Shown: positions 37,610 through 50,990, counted from the stretch's first letter. The stretch is DNA of 64,000 bases from Grimontia kaedaensis (GCF_023746615.1 NZ_CP082275.1:2914001-2978000), one strand, 5' to 3'. Numbers and translations are program-made. The notes: generated from the sequence alone by a model not told the origin.

Positions 37610-38215
37610 TTGAGTTATCAGCCCAAACATTCACAGTTCGAAGATATGATTGCGGTCCTGTCCGGTGCGTTCATTGTGGCGCAAGGGGTGTATTTCCTTC
37701 AGCAGGCAGGTTTGCTTACTGGCGGTACGACAGGTTTGGCACTTTTGATCACCCAGTTTACAGACCTCTCTTTCGGCACCCTTTATTTTCTGATGAACGT
37801 GCCTTTCTACCTGATGGGATGGCAACGTTTTGGTACTCAGTTTGCTCTTCGAAGTGTCTTTGCCGGTGGAATGGTTTCATTAATCGTCGACCACATCTCT
37901 CACGTGTTTACCATTGGTTGGCTGCAGCCGCTTTACTGCGGATTAATCGGTGGCCTGTTGATGGGTGTGGGCATGCTGATGATCTTCCGCCATAACGCAA
38001 GCCTAGGTGGCTTCAATGTGCTGGCGCTTTACTGTCAGGACAAGTTCGGTATCCGTGCAGGCAATGTACAGATGGCGATTGATGTTGCCATCCTGCTGGC
38101 CTCGTTCTTCTTCGTTTCGCCGTGGCTACTTGCCTGCTCGGTCGTCGGTGCATTTGTTCTGAACTTAGTGCTGACCATGAACCACAGACCAGACCGCTAC
38201 GTGGTTTGCTATTGA
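37610..38215 (+). CDS. YitT-family membrane protein
   Basis: 201 residues with five or six membrane helices (AVLSGAFIVAQGVYFLQQ, GTTGLALLITQF, FGTLYFLMNVPFYLMG, PLYCGLIGGLLMGVGMLMIF, MAIDVAILLASFFFV, LLACSVVGAFVLNLVL). The motif GGTTGLALL and the GFNVLALYCQDKFGIRAG segment fit the YitT/DUF161 family, but without the C-terminal DUF2179 domain. Function unknown. The start is TTG 37610, which has AGGAG eight bases upstream; GTG 37568 is the alternative. Confidence 0.8.
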   Translation: MSYQPKHSQFEDMIAVLSGAFIVAQGVYFLQQAGLLTGGTTGLALLITQFTDLSFGTLYFLMNVPFYLMGWQRFGTQFALRSVFAGGMVSLIVDHISHVFTIGWLQPLYCGLIGGLLMGVGMLMIFRHNASLGGFNVLALYCQDKFGIRAGNVQMAIDVAILLASFFFVSPWLLACSVVGAFVLNLVLTMNHRPDRYVVCY

Positions 38216-38242
38216 GTTCCCCCTAGCGGCGTAATGAAAACG

Positions 38243-38269
38243 AAAAAGCCTCCCAATTGGGAGGCTTTG
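38243..38269. terminator. Bidirectional terminator between the YitT-type gene and glnB
   Basis: AAAGCCTCCC-aatt-GGGAGGCTTT stem with A run to the left and short T run to the right. Confidence 0.82.
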
Positions 38270-38288
38270 AAACTTGTATGAGTGGCGA

Positions 38289-38663
<375 letters not shown>

Positions 38664-38727
38664 TCAATACCTTAATTGTAACCTTACACCATCCTGTTGG
38701 CGCGGCTTTCCTTAACAAAATCCCGGA

Positions 38728-39180
38728 TTAAACCAGAGACTTTTTCCATGTCGTGGTTTTAGTTTCTCCACAGGCAAACGGTGGCTCGTAGCCGGAATTG
38801 GTCAGCAGCGCCTGCATAGGTTTACGTCCGATCACCGCGCCGCAGTCCACTTTCAACTCGCAAGTGACGGTAGCGGCATAAGCTTCCAACGCATTCAATA
38901 GGTTTTTGCCAATGCCCTGAAGGCGGCTAGCCTGATCCACTTCAAGCAGTGTCAGCGTGGCGTCTTCTACCATGATGCCGTTATGGCGCTTTTCGTGTTG
39001 AAGCACGGCGACAGCAACAGGATCACCCTCTTTTTCTGCCACAAGCATAGGGATCTCTTGAGTGGATTGAGGATCGTTCAATTTTGCCAATGAGGGAAAA
39101 CGGCGTTGCAGGGATTCCGGAACCTGTCCGGAAGGAATGAGCGTAAAGCTGATCGCACTGTCCATTGCATTTCTCTCCAT
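38728..39180 (-). CDS. GNAT-family acetyltransferase-like protein
   Basis: 150 residues (or 145 from the ATG at 39165). The acetyl-CoA binding motif A is recognisable as LEVDQASRLQGIGKNLLNALEAYA (about residues 78-101, Q/R-x-x-G-x-G form), preceded by the strand pair PMLVAEKEGDPVAVAVLQHE. Substrate unknown. Single gene between glnB and purL on the same strand. I do not recognise a specific family name. Confidence 0.75.
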   Translation of the reverse strand: MERNAMDSAISFTLIPSGQVPESLQRRFPSLAKLNDPQSTQEIPMLVAEKEGDPVAVAVLQHEKRHNGIMVEDATLTLLEVDQASRLQGIGKNLLNALEAYAATVTCELKVDCGAVIGRKPMQALLTNSGYEPPFACGETKTTTWKKSLV

Positions 39181-39230
39181 AAAATTGCCGAAACACTTTA
39201 CCCTTTAGCTAATACTGGATGCAATCGGAT

Positions 39231-39259
39231 AAAAAAGCCGCTACCCGAAGGTAGCGGCT
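39231..39259 (-). terminator. Terminator after purL
   Basis: AGCCGCTACC-cgaa-GGTAGCGGCT stem with six T on the minus strand. Confidence 0.88.
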
Positions 39260-39296
39260 CGTGTCACAAGTTTGCTGTTTCAAACACGAGGTTTGA

Positions 39297-42200
39297 TTAA
39301 CCCAATTTGACGCGTGCGTTGCGGAACATACGCATCCAAGGGCTGTCCTCACCCCAGTTGTCTGGGTGCCATGAGTTAGCAACAGTGCGGAATACGCGTT
39401 CTGGGTGCGGCATCATAATGGTCACACGACCGTCACGAGTGGTGAGGCCAGTGATACCGTTAGGTGAACCATTCGGGTTCGCTGGGTAATCCTGAGTCAC
39501 GTTGCCAAAGTTATCCAAGTAACGCAGTGCCACGGTACCTGATTGCTCAATCGCTGCAAGATGCTCTGCATCACGCACTTCCATACGGCCTTCGCCATGA
39601 GAAACCGCGATAGGCATGTGAGAGCCCGCCATACCACTCAGGAACAGAGATGGGTTCTCCTGAACCTGAACTAGGCTAAAGCGCGCTTCAAAACGCTCAG
39701 ATTCGTTGCGAACGAAACGCGGCCACAAGTCTGCGCCCGGGATCAAATCGTGCAAGTTAGACAGCATCTGACAGCCGTTACACACGCCCAGTGCGAACGA
39801 GTCACCTCGGTGGAAGAAACGCTCGAACTGGTCACGCGCCTGATCATTGAACAGAATTGATTTCGCCCAACCTTCACCCGCGCCCAACACGTCACCGTAT
39901 GAGAAGCCGCCACAAGCTACTAAACCGTTGAACTCTTCCAGCGAGATATTGCCTGCCAGCATGTCACTCATGTGAACGTCTTTAGCATCAAAGCCAGCGC
40001 GGTCAAACGCCGCTGCCATTTCAACGTGGGAGTTCACGCCCTGCTCACGCAAAATTGCCATTTGAGGACGCGCGCCCGTTGCGATAAACGGTGCCGCCAC
40101 ATCTTCCTGAACATCGAAAGTCAGGTTCGCTGACAGACCTGGGTCAGTAACGTCTTTCTTCGCATCAAACTCTTGCTGAGCACCGTTTGGATTATCACGC
40201 ATTGCCTGCATTTGATAAGTGGTTTCCGCCCAAATGGTACGAAGCTCTGTGCGGTTCTGATCCAGCACCAGTTCGTTACCATTCCAGATACGGACAGCAT
40301 CGTCTTCTGTCAGGGTACCAATCACATGGCTACAGGTTTCCAGACCGTGTGCAGAAAGCGTCGACAGCACTGAATCCAGATCTTCGGTGCGAACCTGAAC
40401 CACAGCGCCCAGTTCTTCGTTGAACAGCGCTGCCAGCTCGTCGCTGCACTCGCCTTCAGCAGATAGGGTGTTGATATCCACCTCCACACCTACATGACCA
40501 GCAAACGCCATTTCCGCCAGTGTCACGTAAAGACCACCGTCACCACGATCGTGGTAAGCCAGCAGTTTCTCATCGCGAACCAGTGTTTGCATTGCGTTAA
40601 AGAAGCCTTTCAGCAGCTCTGGGCTGTCAACATCAGCAGGTTTGTCACCCAACTGCTTGTAAACCTGCGCCAGCGCAGTCGCACCCATGCGGTTTTGGCC
40701 TTGGCCAAGGTCGACCAGCACCAGTGCACTGTCGCCTTTGTCTGTGCGGAGTTGAGGCGTTACTGTCTTGCGTACGTCTTCAACACGGCCGAATGCGGTA
40801 ATGATAAGAGACAGTGGCGAGGTGTTTTCTTTCTGCTCGCCATTCTCGTCCCATCGGGTCTTCATAGACATTGAGTCTTTACCCACAGGGATGGTCAAAT
40901 CCAGCGTTGGACATAACTCTTCACCCACCGCTTTCACTGCTTCATAAAGGCCAGCATCTTCACCTGGGTGGCCTGCGGCAGCCATCCAGTTTGCAGACAG
41001 CTTTATGCGCTTCAGGTCACCGATGTCAGAACAAGCAATGTTAGTCAGGGATTCAGCGACTGCCAGACGCGCAGACGCAGCAAAGTCCAGCAGTGCAACT
41101 GGCGTGCGCTCACCCATCGACATGGCTTCACCGTGGTAAGTGTCGTAGCTTGCTGCCGTTACCGCACAGTTCGCCACAGGCACCTGCCAAGGGCCGACCA
41201 TTTGGTCACGCGCAACCAAACCGGTTACTGTGCGGTCACCGATGGTGATAAGGAAAGTTTTCTCTGCCACTGAAGGCAAACGCAGCACACGCTGGGTGGC
41301 TTCTTCAATGTTGATGCTGTCACGGGCAATTGTCTGACCTTCCACTTTCAAAGAGGTCACGTCACGGTGCATTTTCGGTGGCTTGCCAAGCAGAATATCC
41401 ATTGGCATGTCAATAGGTGTATTATCGAAGTGGCTGTCTTCCAGCGTCAGGTGACGCTCTTCAGTTGCCTCACCGACGACCGCATAAGGCGCACGTTCGC
41501 GTTTACAAATCGCATCAAACACGTCCATGTTTTCTGGCGCAACCGCCATCACATAGCGCTCTTGAGATTCGTTACACCAGATTGCCAATGGGCTCATGCC
41601 TGGTTCATCATTTGGTACATCGCGCAGTTGGAATTTACCGCCGCGCTCACCGTCATCCACCAGCTCAGGTAGGGCATTAGAAATGCCACCCGCGCCCACA
41701 TCGTGAATAAACGCAATTGGGTTTTGCTCGCCAAGCTGCCAACAACGGTCAATCACTTCCTGACAACGGCGTTCCATTTCTGGGTTCTCACGTTGAACAG
41801 AAGCGAAATCCAGATCTTCGGTCGACTGGCCAGAGGCCATTGAAGACGCAGCACCACCACCCAGACCAATGTTCATAGCAGGACCGCCCAGAACAATCAG
41901 TTTCGCGCCAACTGGGATTTCTTTCTTCTGCACATGCTGATCACGGATGTTACCCATGCCGCCTGCAATCATGATTGGCTTGTGGTAACCACGCACTTCT
42001 TCACCGTTGTGTGAGGTCACCTTTTCCTCGTAAGTACGGAAGTAACCCAGCAGGTTCGGACGGCCGAATTCGTTGTTAAATGCGGCACCACCCAGAGGGC
42101 CTTCCAGCATGATATCCAGCGCGTTAACAATGCGGTTTGGCTTACCGAAGTCAGTTTCCCAAGGTTGTTCAAAACCAGGGATACGAAGGTTAGATACTGT

Positions 42201-43205
42201 AAAACCAACCAAGCCCGCTTTTGGCTTACCACCGATACCGGTAGCGCCCTCATCACGGATTTCGCCGCCAGAACCCGTTGATGCACCAGGCCATGGAGAA
42301 ATAGCAGTTGGGTGGTTATGGGTTTCCACTTTCATCAGGATGTGCGCTTCTTCCTGATGGTAGTCATATTGGCGAGACTCAGGGTTCGGGAAGAATCGAC
42401 CCACATTAGAGCCCGTCATAACAGCTGCGTTATCTTTATATGCAGACAACACATATTCACTGTTGTGCTCAAAGGTGTTCTTGATCATCTTGAACAAGCT
42501 CTTGTCCTGTTCAACACCATCGATGGTCCAGTCTGCGTTAAAAATCTTATGACGACAGTGCTCAGAGTTTGCCTGTGCAAACATCATCAGTTCGATATCG
42601 TTAGGGTTACGACCCAGTTTGGTAAAGCTTTCTACCAAATAGTCAATTTCGTCTTCCGCCAACGCCAGACCCAACTCAACGTTGGCTTTTTCCAGCGCTT
42701 CGCGTCCACCACCCAAGACATCGACCGCCGTCATTGGAGCAGGCGTTGCCGCTTGGAACAATGCAGAAGCTTCATCGAGTTGGCCAAATACCACTTCCAT
42801 CATGCGATCGTGAAGCAGACCAGCCAGTACTTTTTGCTGCGCTTCAGATAGCTCGCCAGACAGCTCAACATAGTAAGCAGTGCCACGCTCAAGGCGTTTG
42901 ACTTGAGCTAAGCCACAGTTACGGGCGATGTCAGTAGCTTTAGAAGACCAAGGGGAAATGGTGCCGGGGCGTGGTGTAACAAGGAAGAGGGTTCCTGTAG
43001 GTGCATGCTCTGCGATGGTTGGACCATAAGTGAGCAGGCGATCCAGTTTTTGCTTCTCGTCCTCACTTAAAGGCGCGCTGAGATCAGCAAAATGAATATA
43101 CTCAGCATAGAGGCTGGTCACAGGCAAGTCGTTTGCTTCGCAGCTTTCCAGCAGTTTTTGGACTCGAAATTCGGACAGAGCGGGGGAACCACGCAAAATT
43201 TCCAT
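39297..43205 (-). CDS. purL: Phosphoribosylformylglycinamidine synthase (large single-chain form)
   Basis: 1302 residues from ATG 43205 ([15 protein letters not shown]); the 18 extra upstream codons are not part of the family. Makes FGAM from FGAR, glutamine and ATP in purine synthesis. Order: N-terminal PurS-like domain, linker, two AIRS-type halves ([31 protein letters not shown] in the first) and a class-I glutamine amidotransferase (about 1045-1302) with nucleophile in [15 protein letters not shown] and the [11 protein letters not shown]is-Glu end. A PurR box lies 156 bases upstream. Confidence 0.97.
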   Translation of the reverse strand: MEILRGSPALSEFRVQKLLESCEANDLPVTSLYAEYIHFADLSAPLSEDEKQKLDRLLTYGPTIAEHAPTGTLFLVTPRPGTISPWSSKATDIARNCGLAQVKRLERGTAYYVELSGELSEAQQKVLAGLLHDRMMEVVFGQLDEASALFQAATPAPMTAVDVLGGGREALEKANVELGLALAEDEIDYLVESFTKLGRNPNDIELMMFAQANSEHCRHKIFNADWTIDGVEQDKSLFKMIKNTFEHNSEYVLSAYKDNAAVMTGSNVGRFFPNPESRQYDYHQEEAHILMKVETHNHPTAISPWPGASTGSGGEIRDEGATGIGGKPKAGLVGFTVSNLRIPGFEQPWETDFGKPNRIVNALDIMLEGPLGGAAFNNEFGRPNLLGYFRTYEEKVTSHNGEEVRGYHKPIMIAGGMGNIRDQHVQKKEIPVGAKLIVLGGPAMNIGLGGGAASSMASGQSTEDLDFASVQRENPEMERRCQEVIDRCWQLGEQNPIAFIHDVGAGGISNALPELVDDGERGGKFQLRDVPNDEPGMSPLAIWCNESQERYVMAVAPENMDVFDAICKRERAPYAVVGEATEERHLTLEDSHFDNTPIDMPMDILLGKPPKMHRDVTSLKVEGQTIARDSINIEEATQRVLRLPSVAEKTFLITIGDRTVTGLVARDQMVGPWQVPVANCAVTAASYDTYHGEAMSMGERTPVALLDFAASARLAVAESLTNIACSDIGDLKRIKLSANWMAAAGHPGEDAGLYEAVKAVGEELCPTLDLTIPVGKDSMSMKTRWDENGEQKENTSPLSLIITAFGRVEDVRKTVTPQLRTDKGDSALVLVDLGQGQNRMGATALAQVYKQLGDKPADVDSPELLKGFFNAMQTLVRDEKLLAYHDRGDGGLYVTLAEMAFAGHVGVEVDINTLSAEGECSDELAALFNEELGAVVQVRTEDLDSVLSTLSAHGLETCSHVIGTLTEDDAVRIWNGNELVLDQNRTELRTIWAETTYQMQAMRDNPNGAQQEFDAKKDVTDPGLSANLTFDVQEDVAAPFIATGARPQMAILREQGVNSHVEMAAAFDRAGFDAKDVHMSDMLAGNISLEEFNGLVACGGFSYGDVLGAGEGWAKSILFNDQARDQFERFFHRGDSFALGVCNGCQMLSNLHDLIPGADLWPRFVRNESERFEARFSLVQVQENPSLFLSGMAGSHMPIAVSHGEGRMEVRDAEHLAAIEQSGTVALRYLDNFGNVTQDYPANPNGSPNGITGLTTRDGRVTIMMPHPERVFRTVANSWHPDNWGEDSPWMRMFRNARVKLG

Positions 43206-43360
43206 GTGCGTACGTCTCTCGGTTAGCGGTGAATTAAAGTAATATTGACCTAACCCCATGATTTACATTGCGCAAATGAGATGGGAAAGCCATGTCGATA
43301 CCACTTCTAAAGGCTTCGGGGCGGTATTATAGGGGAAAAAAGTGAGCGACGTAACACTTG

Positions 43361-43376
43361 ACGCAACCGTTTGCGC
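43361..43376. promoter_or_regulatory. PurR box upstream of purL
   Basis: ACGCAACCGTTTGCGC differs from the palindromic PurR operator at one or two positions. Expected repressor site of purL; it may also touch the divergent mltF promoter. Confidence 0.82.
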
Positions 43377-43504
43377 AACTTTTTTTGACTGACGTTTATT
43401 GTCACTATTCTGAGGATTGCCCAAGTAACGGTTGCGGCTTAACTTTCCGCATACGGCCAGCTTTGATATAACAGTCGTCAAACTTTAGAGGTAGGTATAA
43501 CTTT

Positions 43505-45064
43505 TTGAACTCGAATGCGGTAAAACGAACCTATCAACTACTCACTGGCTTTTTTCTGATGCTGTTCCTCGCAGGCTGCGAGTGGAAGTATGATGACAGA
43601 ACAGCGCTGGAAAAAATTCGCGATCGCGGCGTATTGCGCGTTGGTACACTGAACAACCAGCTTTCTTATTACATCGGTCCCGACGGCCCAACCGGCCTCG
43701 ACTATGAACTTGCCGCTCAATTTGCACAAAGCCTAGGCGTTAAACTTGAGATGCAACCAGCTTACACACTGTCTGGTCTGTTTCCTGCTGTTGAACGTGG
43801 CGATGTCGACATCATTGCTGCGGGCTTAACCATCACCAAGGACCGTCTAGAGCATTTTCGTCCTGGGCCCGCTTATTACTATGTCAGTCAGCAGTTGGTA
43901 TATAAGAACGGTCACTGGCGTCCACGTAATCTGACAGAACTGAATAAAGATGGCGCACGCGTTGCGGTGGTTGAAGGCTCCAGCCATGCTCTTACCCTTC
44001 AGGCAATTCAACGCGAATACCCAGAGCTTATCTGGGAGAGCGTAAAAGACACCGACGACGATGAGCTCCTAAAACAAGTGGCTGACGGCAAGCTGGATTT
44101 CACTATCGCAGACTCGGTGGATATTGCGCTGGTTCAGCGCACCCACCCAACCATCACGGTTGCACTAGAGCTGACCGAGGATGAACCTGTTGCCTGGTTT
44201 ATGAAGAAGACACAGGATGACAGCGTTTATGCCCTGATGATCGAGTTCTTCGGCAAGAAGACCCAAAGTGGTGAATTAGCAGCACTCGAAGAGAAATATT
44301 TTGGCCATGTCGGCAGCTTCGACTTTGTCGATACACGCGCCTTCCTGCGTGCAATCGAATCCAAATTGCCTGAATGGGAGCCATTATTTAAGAAATACGC
44401 CGATGAGTTTGACTGGCGTTTACTGGCTGCCCTTTCTTATCAAGAGTCTCATTGGAATCCCCGCGCCGTTTCACCGACCGGTGTGCGTGGCATGATGATG
44501 CTGACACTACCAACAGCAAAATCAGTCGGCGTGAAGAACCGATTGGATCCTGAGCAAAGCATCCGCGGTGGTGCTGAATACTTGCGTAAGATGCTGCATC
44601 GCGTGCCTGATAGTGTCAACGAGCACGAGAAAATCTGGTTCGCGCTGGCCTCTTACAACATTGGCTTTGGTCACATGATGGATGCTCGACGCCTGACCAA
44701 GGCGCAAGGTGGAAACCCCGATTCTTGGGCTGATGTGAAACAGCGTTTGCCACTCCTAGCTAAGCGTCAGTACTACAAGCAAACCCGTTATGGTTATGCG
44801 CGAGGTTATGAAGCGCTAAGCTACGTAGAAAATATACGTCGTTACTACCAGAGTATTGTCGGCTATGAGCAGGATAAAGCAGAGGCTATAACCAGTGATG
44901 TCGCTGACGACCTTGAGGGCTTGCAAACTATCAAAGTAGAAGACGTGCCAGGCGAAGGGGTCAGTGAAGTGATTGATACCTTAGAAGCCATACCTGTGGC
45001 CGATGATGCTGAGAACAAAGACAAAGCACTAGAAACTCAAGAAGAAGATAGTGAGAAAAACTAG
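43505..45064 (+). CDS. mltF: Membrane-bound lytic murein transglycosylase F
   Basis: 519 residues. It appears to start with TTG 43505, with AGAGGTAGG upstream; no ATG is available before the signal peptide. The lipobox is LAGC (Cys near residue 25). An N-terminal solute-binding-type domain (about 40-265, GVLRVGTLNNQLSYY) is followed by a lytic transglycosylase domain. The latter has its catalytic Glu in LSYQESHWNPRAVSPTGVRGMMML and the ASYNIGFGH motif. It cleaves peptidoglycan from the outer membrane. The acidic tail after about residue 465 is unusually long (DLEGLQ ... EEDSEKN). Confidence 0.93.
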   Translation: MNSNAVKRTYQLLTGFFLMLFLAGCEWKYDDRTALEKIRDRGVLRVGTLNNQLSYYIGPDGPTGLDYELAAQFAQSLGVKLEMQPAYTLSGLFPAVERGDVDIIAAGLTITKDRLEHFRPGPAYYYVSQQLVYKNGHWRPRNLTELNKDGARVAVVEGSSHALTLQAIQREYPELIWESVKDTDDDELLKQVADGKLDFTIADSVDIALVQRTHPTITVALELTEDEPVAWFMKKTQDDSVYALMIEFFGKKTQSGELAALEEKYFGHVGSFDFVDTRAFLRAIESKLPEWEPLFKKYADEFDWRLLAALSYQESHWNPRAVSPTGVRGMMMLTLPTAKSVGVKNRLDPEQSIRGGAEYLRKMLHRVPDSVNEHEKIWFALASYNIGFGHMMDARRLTKAQGGNPDSWADVKQRLPLLAKRQYYKQTRYGYARGYEALSYVENIRRYYQSIVGYEQDKAEAITSDVADDLEGLQTIKVEDVPGEGVSEVIDTLEAIPVADDAENKDKALETQEEDSEKN

Positions 45065-45109
45065 TTTGAATCTGTCATCCTGCTTTCATAAAGGACGACT
45101 ATAAATACA

Positions 45110-45140
45110 AATAAGCGCAGCCGGGCTGCGCTTATTTTTT
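45110..45140 (+). terminator. Terminator after mltF
   Basis: AATAAGCGCAGCC-GGGCTGCGCTTATT stem followed by TTTT. Confidence 0.85.
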
Positions 45141-45154
45141 CAAAAGGAATAACG

Positions 45155-45840
<686 letters not shown>

Positions 45841-45885
45841 TTACTTCAATCTTGCTCTGCGGCGGAGTATATCACTCCATGCCAC

Positions 45886-46770
45886 CTAATCCTTAGCCTG
45901 ATTCGCCAGCTTTGCCGCCAGAAAATCCACCAACAATTTAACGCGAAGGGGCTGCAAACGACGGTGGGGGAACAGCGCCCAAATCCCCTCTTCCAAATCC
46001 TCATAAGCATTGAGCACCTTGACTACCTCACCGCTTTCAAGCGCTTCCTGCAGATAATAGTCAGGGAGCTGAATCAAACCATTGCCTCGAATAGCTGCGT
46101 CCAATAATGCTATGCCGCTATTACACCGCAAGTTACCGCGAATACGGACAGATCGCTCCTTGCCCTCCTCTCTAAAACGCCAATAGTCATGTTGCCCACG
46201 CAGGCAGTTGTGTTGTGCCAGTTCAGAAAGGGTATGAGGGGTGCCAAATTTGGAAAGGTAATCCGGAGAACCACAGACAATAAGACGACGTGTGGCAAGA
46301 CGCTTGCATACCATGGATGAGTCCACTAAGCGTCCTAGCCTTAACGCCACATCACAGGAAGAATCAACCAGATCTAACGTCGCGTTAGTCAGATCTATCT
46401 CTACCTGGATCTCTGGGTACACGTCCATAAAATCCAGGATCAACGGCATCACCACTTTTTCCCCATAAGTCACAGGCGCTGTCAGCTTAATGTGTCCATT
46501 CGGCGTCTCGTGCAACTGCGTTACTGCACTCTCCGCCTCTTTCAAGCCATCAGCCAGCAGCCGACAATGCTGATAGTAAATATCACCCTCTTCTGTCGTA
46601 GAAACCTTCCGCGTGGTTCGAAATAGAAGGCGGGTATTGAGTCGTTCCTCAAGCAATGCCACCTGACGGCTCACATGCGCCGTTGATGCCCCCAACCGCT
46701 TTGATGCTTTGGTAAAGCTGGCTGTTTCAACCACTGCCAAAAACTCTGAAACCCCTTGCCAGTCTGACAT
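45886..46770 (-). CDS. LysR-family transcriptional regulator
   Basis: 294 residues. N-terminal winged helix (FLAVVETASFTKASKRLGASTAHVSRQVALLEERLNTRLLFRTTR, about residues 10-54) and a periplasmic-binding-like effector domain. It belongs by look to the large CrgA/YhjC-like LysR group. Divergent from frmA across 172 bases, so it probably controls the formaldehyde-detoxification genes; many vibrios and pseudomonads have a LysR gene here. Effector unknown. Confidence 0.92.
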   Translation of the reverse strand: MSDWQGVSEFLAVVETASFTKASKRLGASTAHVSRQVALLEERLNTRLLFRTTRKVSTTEEGDIYYQHCRLLADGLKEAESAVTQLHETPNGHIKLTAPVTYGEKVVMPLILDFMDVYPEIQVEIDLTNATLDLVDSSCDVALRLGRLVDSSMVCKRLATRRLIVCGSPDYLSKFGTPHTLSELAQHNCLRGQHDYWRFREEGKERSVRIRGNLRCNSGIALLDAAIRGNGLIQLPDYYLQEALESGEVVKVLNAYEDLEEGIWALFPHRRLQPLRVKLLVDFLAAKLANQAKD

Positions 46771-46894
46771 TATTTCTCACCAGTAAAAGTTAATTGCAAT
46801 CCAAGTGGATTATCACACGAATAGAAATAAATAGACTATCACTCAAATTCAGCGTGTCACAAAAGTGAACTCGCTCCACCAAGATATATCGCCT

Positions 46895-48073
<1,179 letters not shown>

Positions 48074-48133
48074 GCGTAGTTAAGTTAAAACCCCACGCAG
48101 GCGGCAGCGTAACCGCCTGCTTTGGAGTCCTAA

Positions 48134-48976
48134 ATGAGTCTTGAAAATATCAGCAGCAACCGCAGTTTTGGCGGCTGGCATAAGCAGTACACTCACACCT
48201 CGCGAACTGTTCATAGCAATATGCGTTTCGCCATTTTCTTGCCACCTCAAGCGTCAGAATCAAATCGTGTGCCGGTACTCTACTGGTTGTCAGGACTGAC
48301 CTGCAGTGACGAAAACTTTATGCAGAAAGCCGGCGCACATCGCGTCGCTGCTGAGCTGGGTATTGCTATCGTTGCCCCTGACACCAGCCCACGTGGCGAC
48401 AACATTCCTGACGACCCGGAAGGTGCCTACGATTTTGGTATCGGTGCAGGCTTCTATCTGAATGCTACCGAAGCACCATGGAACCGTTTCTACCATATGT
48501 ACGATTACGTGGTGAAAGAACTCCCTGCCGTTATTGAAGCACACTTTCCAGTCAGCGATGTGAAGGCCATTTCCGGCCATAGCATGGGTGGTCACGGTGC
48601 ACTGACCATTGCGTTGAAAAACAGTGATGACTACCGTTCAGTCTCTGCCTTCAGCCCAATAGTAAATCCCGCTGCTGTGCCTTGGGGCGAGAAAGCTTTT
48701 AGTAATTATTTAGGTGAAGATCGCAAGACCTGGCTGGAATACGACAGCTGCGCGTTAATCAAAAAAGCCGAGAAACACTTACCGATGCTGATTGATCAAG
48801 GTGATGGCGACCAGTTCCTGCATGAGCAACTGAAACCCGGTAACCTGCTTCAAGCTGCAGAAGAAGCGGGTTATCCGCTGGAGCTTCGTATGCAGGAAGG
48901 CTATGACCACAGCTACTACTTCATCTCGAGCTTTATTGAAGATCACCTACGGTTTCATGGAGAGCATTTGAAGTAA
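48134..48976 (+). CDS. fghA: S-formylglutathione hydrolase
   Basis: 280 residues, alpha/beta hydrolase of the esterase D type. Releases formate and glutathione, the second step of the pathway begun by FrmA. The nucleophile serine lies in [15 protein letters not shown] (about residues 148-162); acid Asp and His are in DQGDGDQFL and [27 protein letters not shown] is a strong family signature. Ribosome-binding site GGAG before the ATG. Confidence 0.96.
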   Translation: MSLENISSNRSFGGWHKQYTHTSRTVHSNMRFAIFLPPQASESNRVPVLYWLSGLTCSDENFMQKAGAHRVAAELGIAIVAPDTSPRGDNIPDDPEGAYDFGIGAGFYLNATEAPWNRFYHMYDYVVKELPAVIEAHFPVSDVKAISGHSMGGHGALTIALKNSDDYRSVSAFSPIVNPAAVPWGEKAFSNYLGEDRKTWLEYDSCALIKKAEKHLPMLIDQGDGDQFLHEQLKPGNLLQAAEEAGYPLELRMQEGYDHSYYFISSFIEDHLRFHGEHLK

Positions 48977-48989
48977 CGCTTCAAACAAC

Positions 48990-49017
48990 AAAAAACCCGG
49001 CCGAAGCCGGGTTTTTC
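48990..49017. terminator. Bidirectional terminator between fghA and the AbgT-family gene
   Basis: AAAAACCCGGC-cgaa-GCCGGGTTTTT stem. Confidence 0.88.
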
Positions 49018-49035
49018 TATTCTTACTGCGCCTGA

Positions 49036-50592
49036 TCAGAAGCCCAGAGGAATGTTGAAACTGAAGAACACAATCAGCAAGGTTGTCCATACGGTCAGGA
49101 ACGCTGCTGAGTATGGCACCATCATCGCAATCACGTCGCCAAACGTCAGATCAGATTTGTACTTACGCATGAAGGCCAGAATAACACCTGCATAGGTCAT
49201 CATTGGCGTGATGATGTTAGTCGACGAATCTGCTACGCGGTATGCGGCCGCCACCAGATCAGGTGTCATATTCGGGTTAACCTGATACAGCATAGGAACG
49301 AAAATAGGTCCCAGCAGCATCCACTTCGACGTCAAACCACCGACGAACAGGTTGATCAGTGCAGTCGTAAGAATGAAGCCGATGATGAGCAGGATTGGGA
49401 AGTTTTCCAGACCCAGTGAAGACAAGGTGGTCGCACCTAGGTAAGTGATGTAAACACCCAAGCCTGAGTAGCTCAGTACCGCCAGGAAGTTATGGCTGAA
49501 GAAAGTCAGAACCAAAACATAACCAAAGGTGTTCATCTGCTTCACCATGGCATTCACTACGTCTTGTAGAGACTTGAACTTGCCCGTGCTGTAACCAAAG
49601 CAAATACCCGTTACCGCAAACACCATCGCAATCAATAGGATCACGTTGTTCATGTAAGGAGTGACTGTGCGGCCAGCCTCATTGGTGTATGGCGCAAGTG
49701 GACCCATTGCCAGCGCAACAATCGCAGCCAGAGAGGCAATCAGGCCGAGACCTGCAGCGCGCAGACCCTTTTGCTCGCTTTCGCTGACAGAGAAGTCGCT
49801 TTGGTCCAGATCTTCCGGTAGCGTGTACTCCATCTTTTCCAGGCGAGGTGCGACAAAACGCTTTGTGACCCAAGCCCCCAGGATCGCCAGCAAGAAGGTA
49901 GAAACAAAGATGAAGAAATAGTGCATGGTCGCAGGGTTCAGCACTTCACCTGCTGAGGTCTCGAAAGGTACACCTTGAGATTCTGCAAACACGCGTGCAT
50001 TCAGACCAATAATAACGTCAACTGGGGTTGCAGGAATCAGGTTTGCACTGAAGCCCGCCGAAACACCTGCAAACGCAGCAGCCATACCGATCAGTGGATT
50101 TTTACCCACACCTGCATACAACATGCCCGCCAAAGGGATCAGCACCAGGTAACCAGCGTCGGTTGCGATCGAGCTCATGATACCCAGGAATACCAGCAGC
50201 ATCGGCAGCCACTTCTCATTCAGGCGAAGGCCAACACGCTTAATCACTGCACCCAGAAGGCCAGAGTTCTCAGCAATGCCGACACCTAGCATCACCACAA
50301 GGATCACACCCAGTACGCCATGACCGAACGATAGCCAGTTTTTCAGGATCGCATTGTCAAACATCCAGCGAACGTTTTCTGTTGCCAGCATGCTCTTCAC
50401 AGTGTGGCTGACAGGATTACCATCTGCCCCTGTGGTTTGGAATTCCATTCCGCCGATCAAACCTGTAATGGCCAATACCGCCACAAAAAGGAACATAAAA
50501 ATGATCACAGGATCGGGGATTTTTTTACCTACGCGTTCAATAAACGCAATCGCGCCATTCTGTTGCAGCGCTCCTTGTGAAGCTTGACTCAT
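49036..50592 (-). CDS. AbgT-family transporter (first copy)
   Basis: 518 residues, 11-13 membrane segments. Family features: ERVGKKIPDPVIIFMFLFVAVLAI near the start, LGVGIAENSGLLGAVIKR, AFAGVSAGFSANLIPATPVDVIIG (about 170-192) and AAYRVADSSTNIITPMMTY. Known members import p-aminobenzoyl-glutamate (AbgT) or export antimetabolites such as sulfonamides (MtrF, YdaH) using an ion gradient. The function here, import of folate breakdown products or drug efflux, cannot be told from sequence. Not an operon with its paralogue: a terminator and about 350 AT-rich bases separate them. Confidence 0.92.
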   Translation of the reverse strand: MSQASQGALQQNGAIAFIERVGKKIPDPVIIFMFLFVAVLAITGLIGGMEFQTTGADGNPVSHTVKSMLATENVRWMFDNAILKNWLSFGHGVLGVILVVMLGVGIAENSGLLGAVIKRVGLRLNEKWLPMLLVFLGIMSSIATDAGYLVLIPLAGMLYAGVGKNPLIGMAAAFAGVSAGFSANLIPATPVDVIIGLNARVFAESQGVPFETSAGEVLNPATMHYFFIFVSTFLLAILGAWVTKRFVAPRLEKMEYTLPEDLDQSDFSVSESEQKGLRAAGLGLIASLAAIVALAMGPLAPYTNEAGRTVTPYMNNVILLIAMVFAVTGICFGYSTGKFKSLQDVVNAMVKQMNTFGYVLVLTFFSHNFLAVLSYSGLGVYITYLGATTLSSLGLENFPILLIIGFILTTALINLFVGGLTSKWMLLGPIFVPMLYQVNPNMTPDLVAAAYRVADSSTNIITPMMTYAGVILAFMRKYKSDLTFGDVIAMMVPYSAAFLTVWTTLLIVFFSFNIPLGF

Positions 50593-50943
50593 TTCATACC
50601 ACCTTTTCGATGAGTTCTAACCTTGATTGACCATTCGCCAAAACGGGCATGTGATGAAATCAGGTATATCTGTTACTTTTGCCGCAAGAACTTAGCAGAT
50701 GCCACTTTTAGAGTAAAATTCCAATAAATAAGATATAAAAGGCAAAAATACCAAATAAATATTGAAAATCAAGATTTATGACAGATTTAAGACAGCACTG
50801 CAGATAATAGTGTGAGATAACGCAAACATCCCAGAAGATACATCTTTTATACAAAATCTCAAAAATCCACTAATGTATAGATGCATGTTTTGATAATGTT
50901 GCATTAATGTAGCATGTATTATTAGAGAAGAATTCAAACGCAA
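50593..50943. other. AT-rich gap between the two AbgT-family genes
   Basis: 350 bases of markedly low GC with no open frame. It presumably holds the promoter of the first transporter on the minus strand. No operator recognised. Confidence 0.5.
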
Positions 50944-50944
50944 G

Positions 50945-50971
50945 AAAAAGCCCTGCACTGTGACAGGGCTT
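50945..50971 (-). terminator. Terminator after the second AbgT-family gene
   Basis: AAGCCCTG-cactgtga-CAGGGCTT stem with TTTT on the minus strand. Confidence 0.8.
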
Positions 50972-50990
50972 GGATAACAACGGTTTGCTG

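Noticed and set aside
37354..37995. 213-codon frame overlapping the YitT-type gene
   Set aside because: Different frame of the same region; the YitT product has clear membrane helices and family motifs.
39297..43259. 1320-codon version of purL and 541-codon version of guaA
   Set aside because: Both carry extra N-terminal codons absent from the families; starts at 43205 and 56561 match known enzymes.
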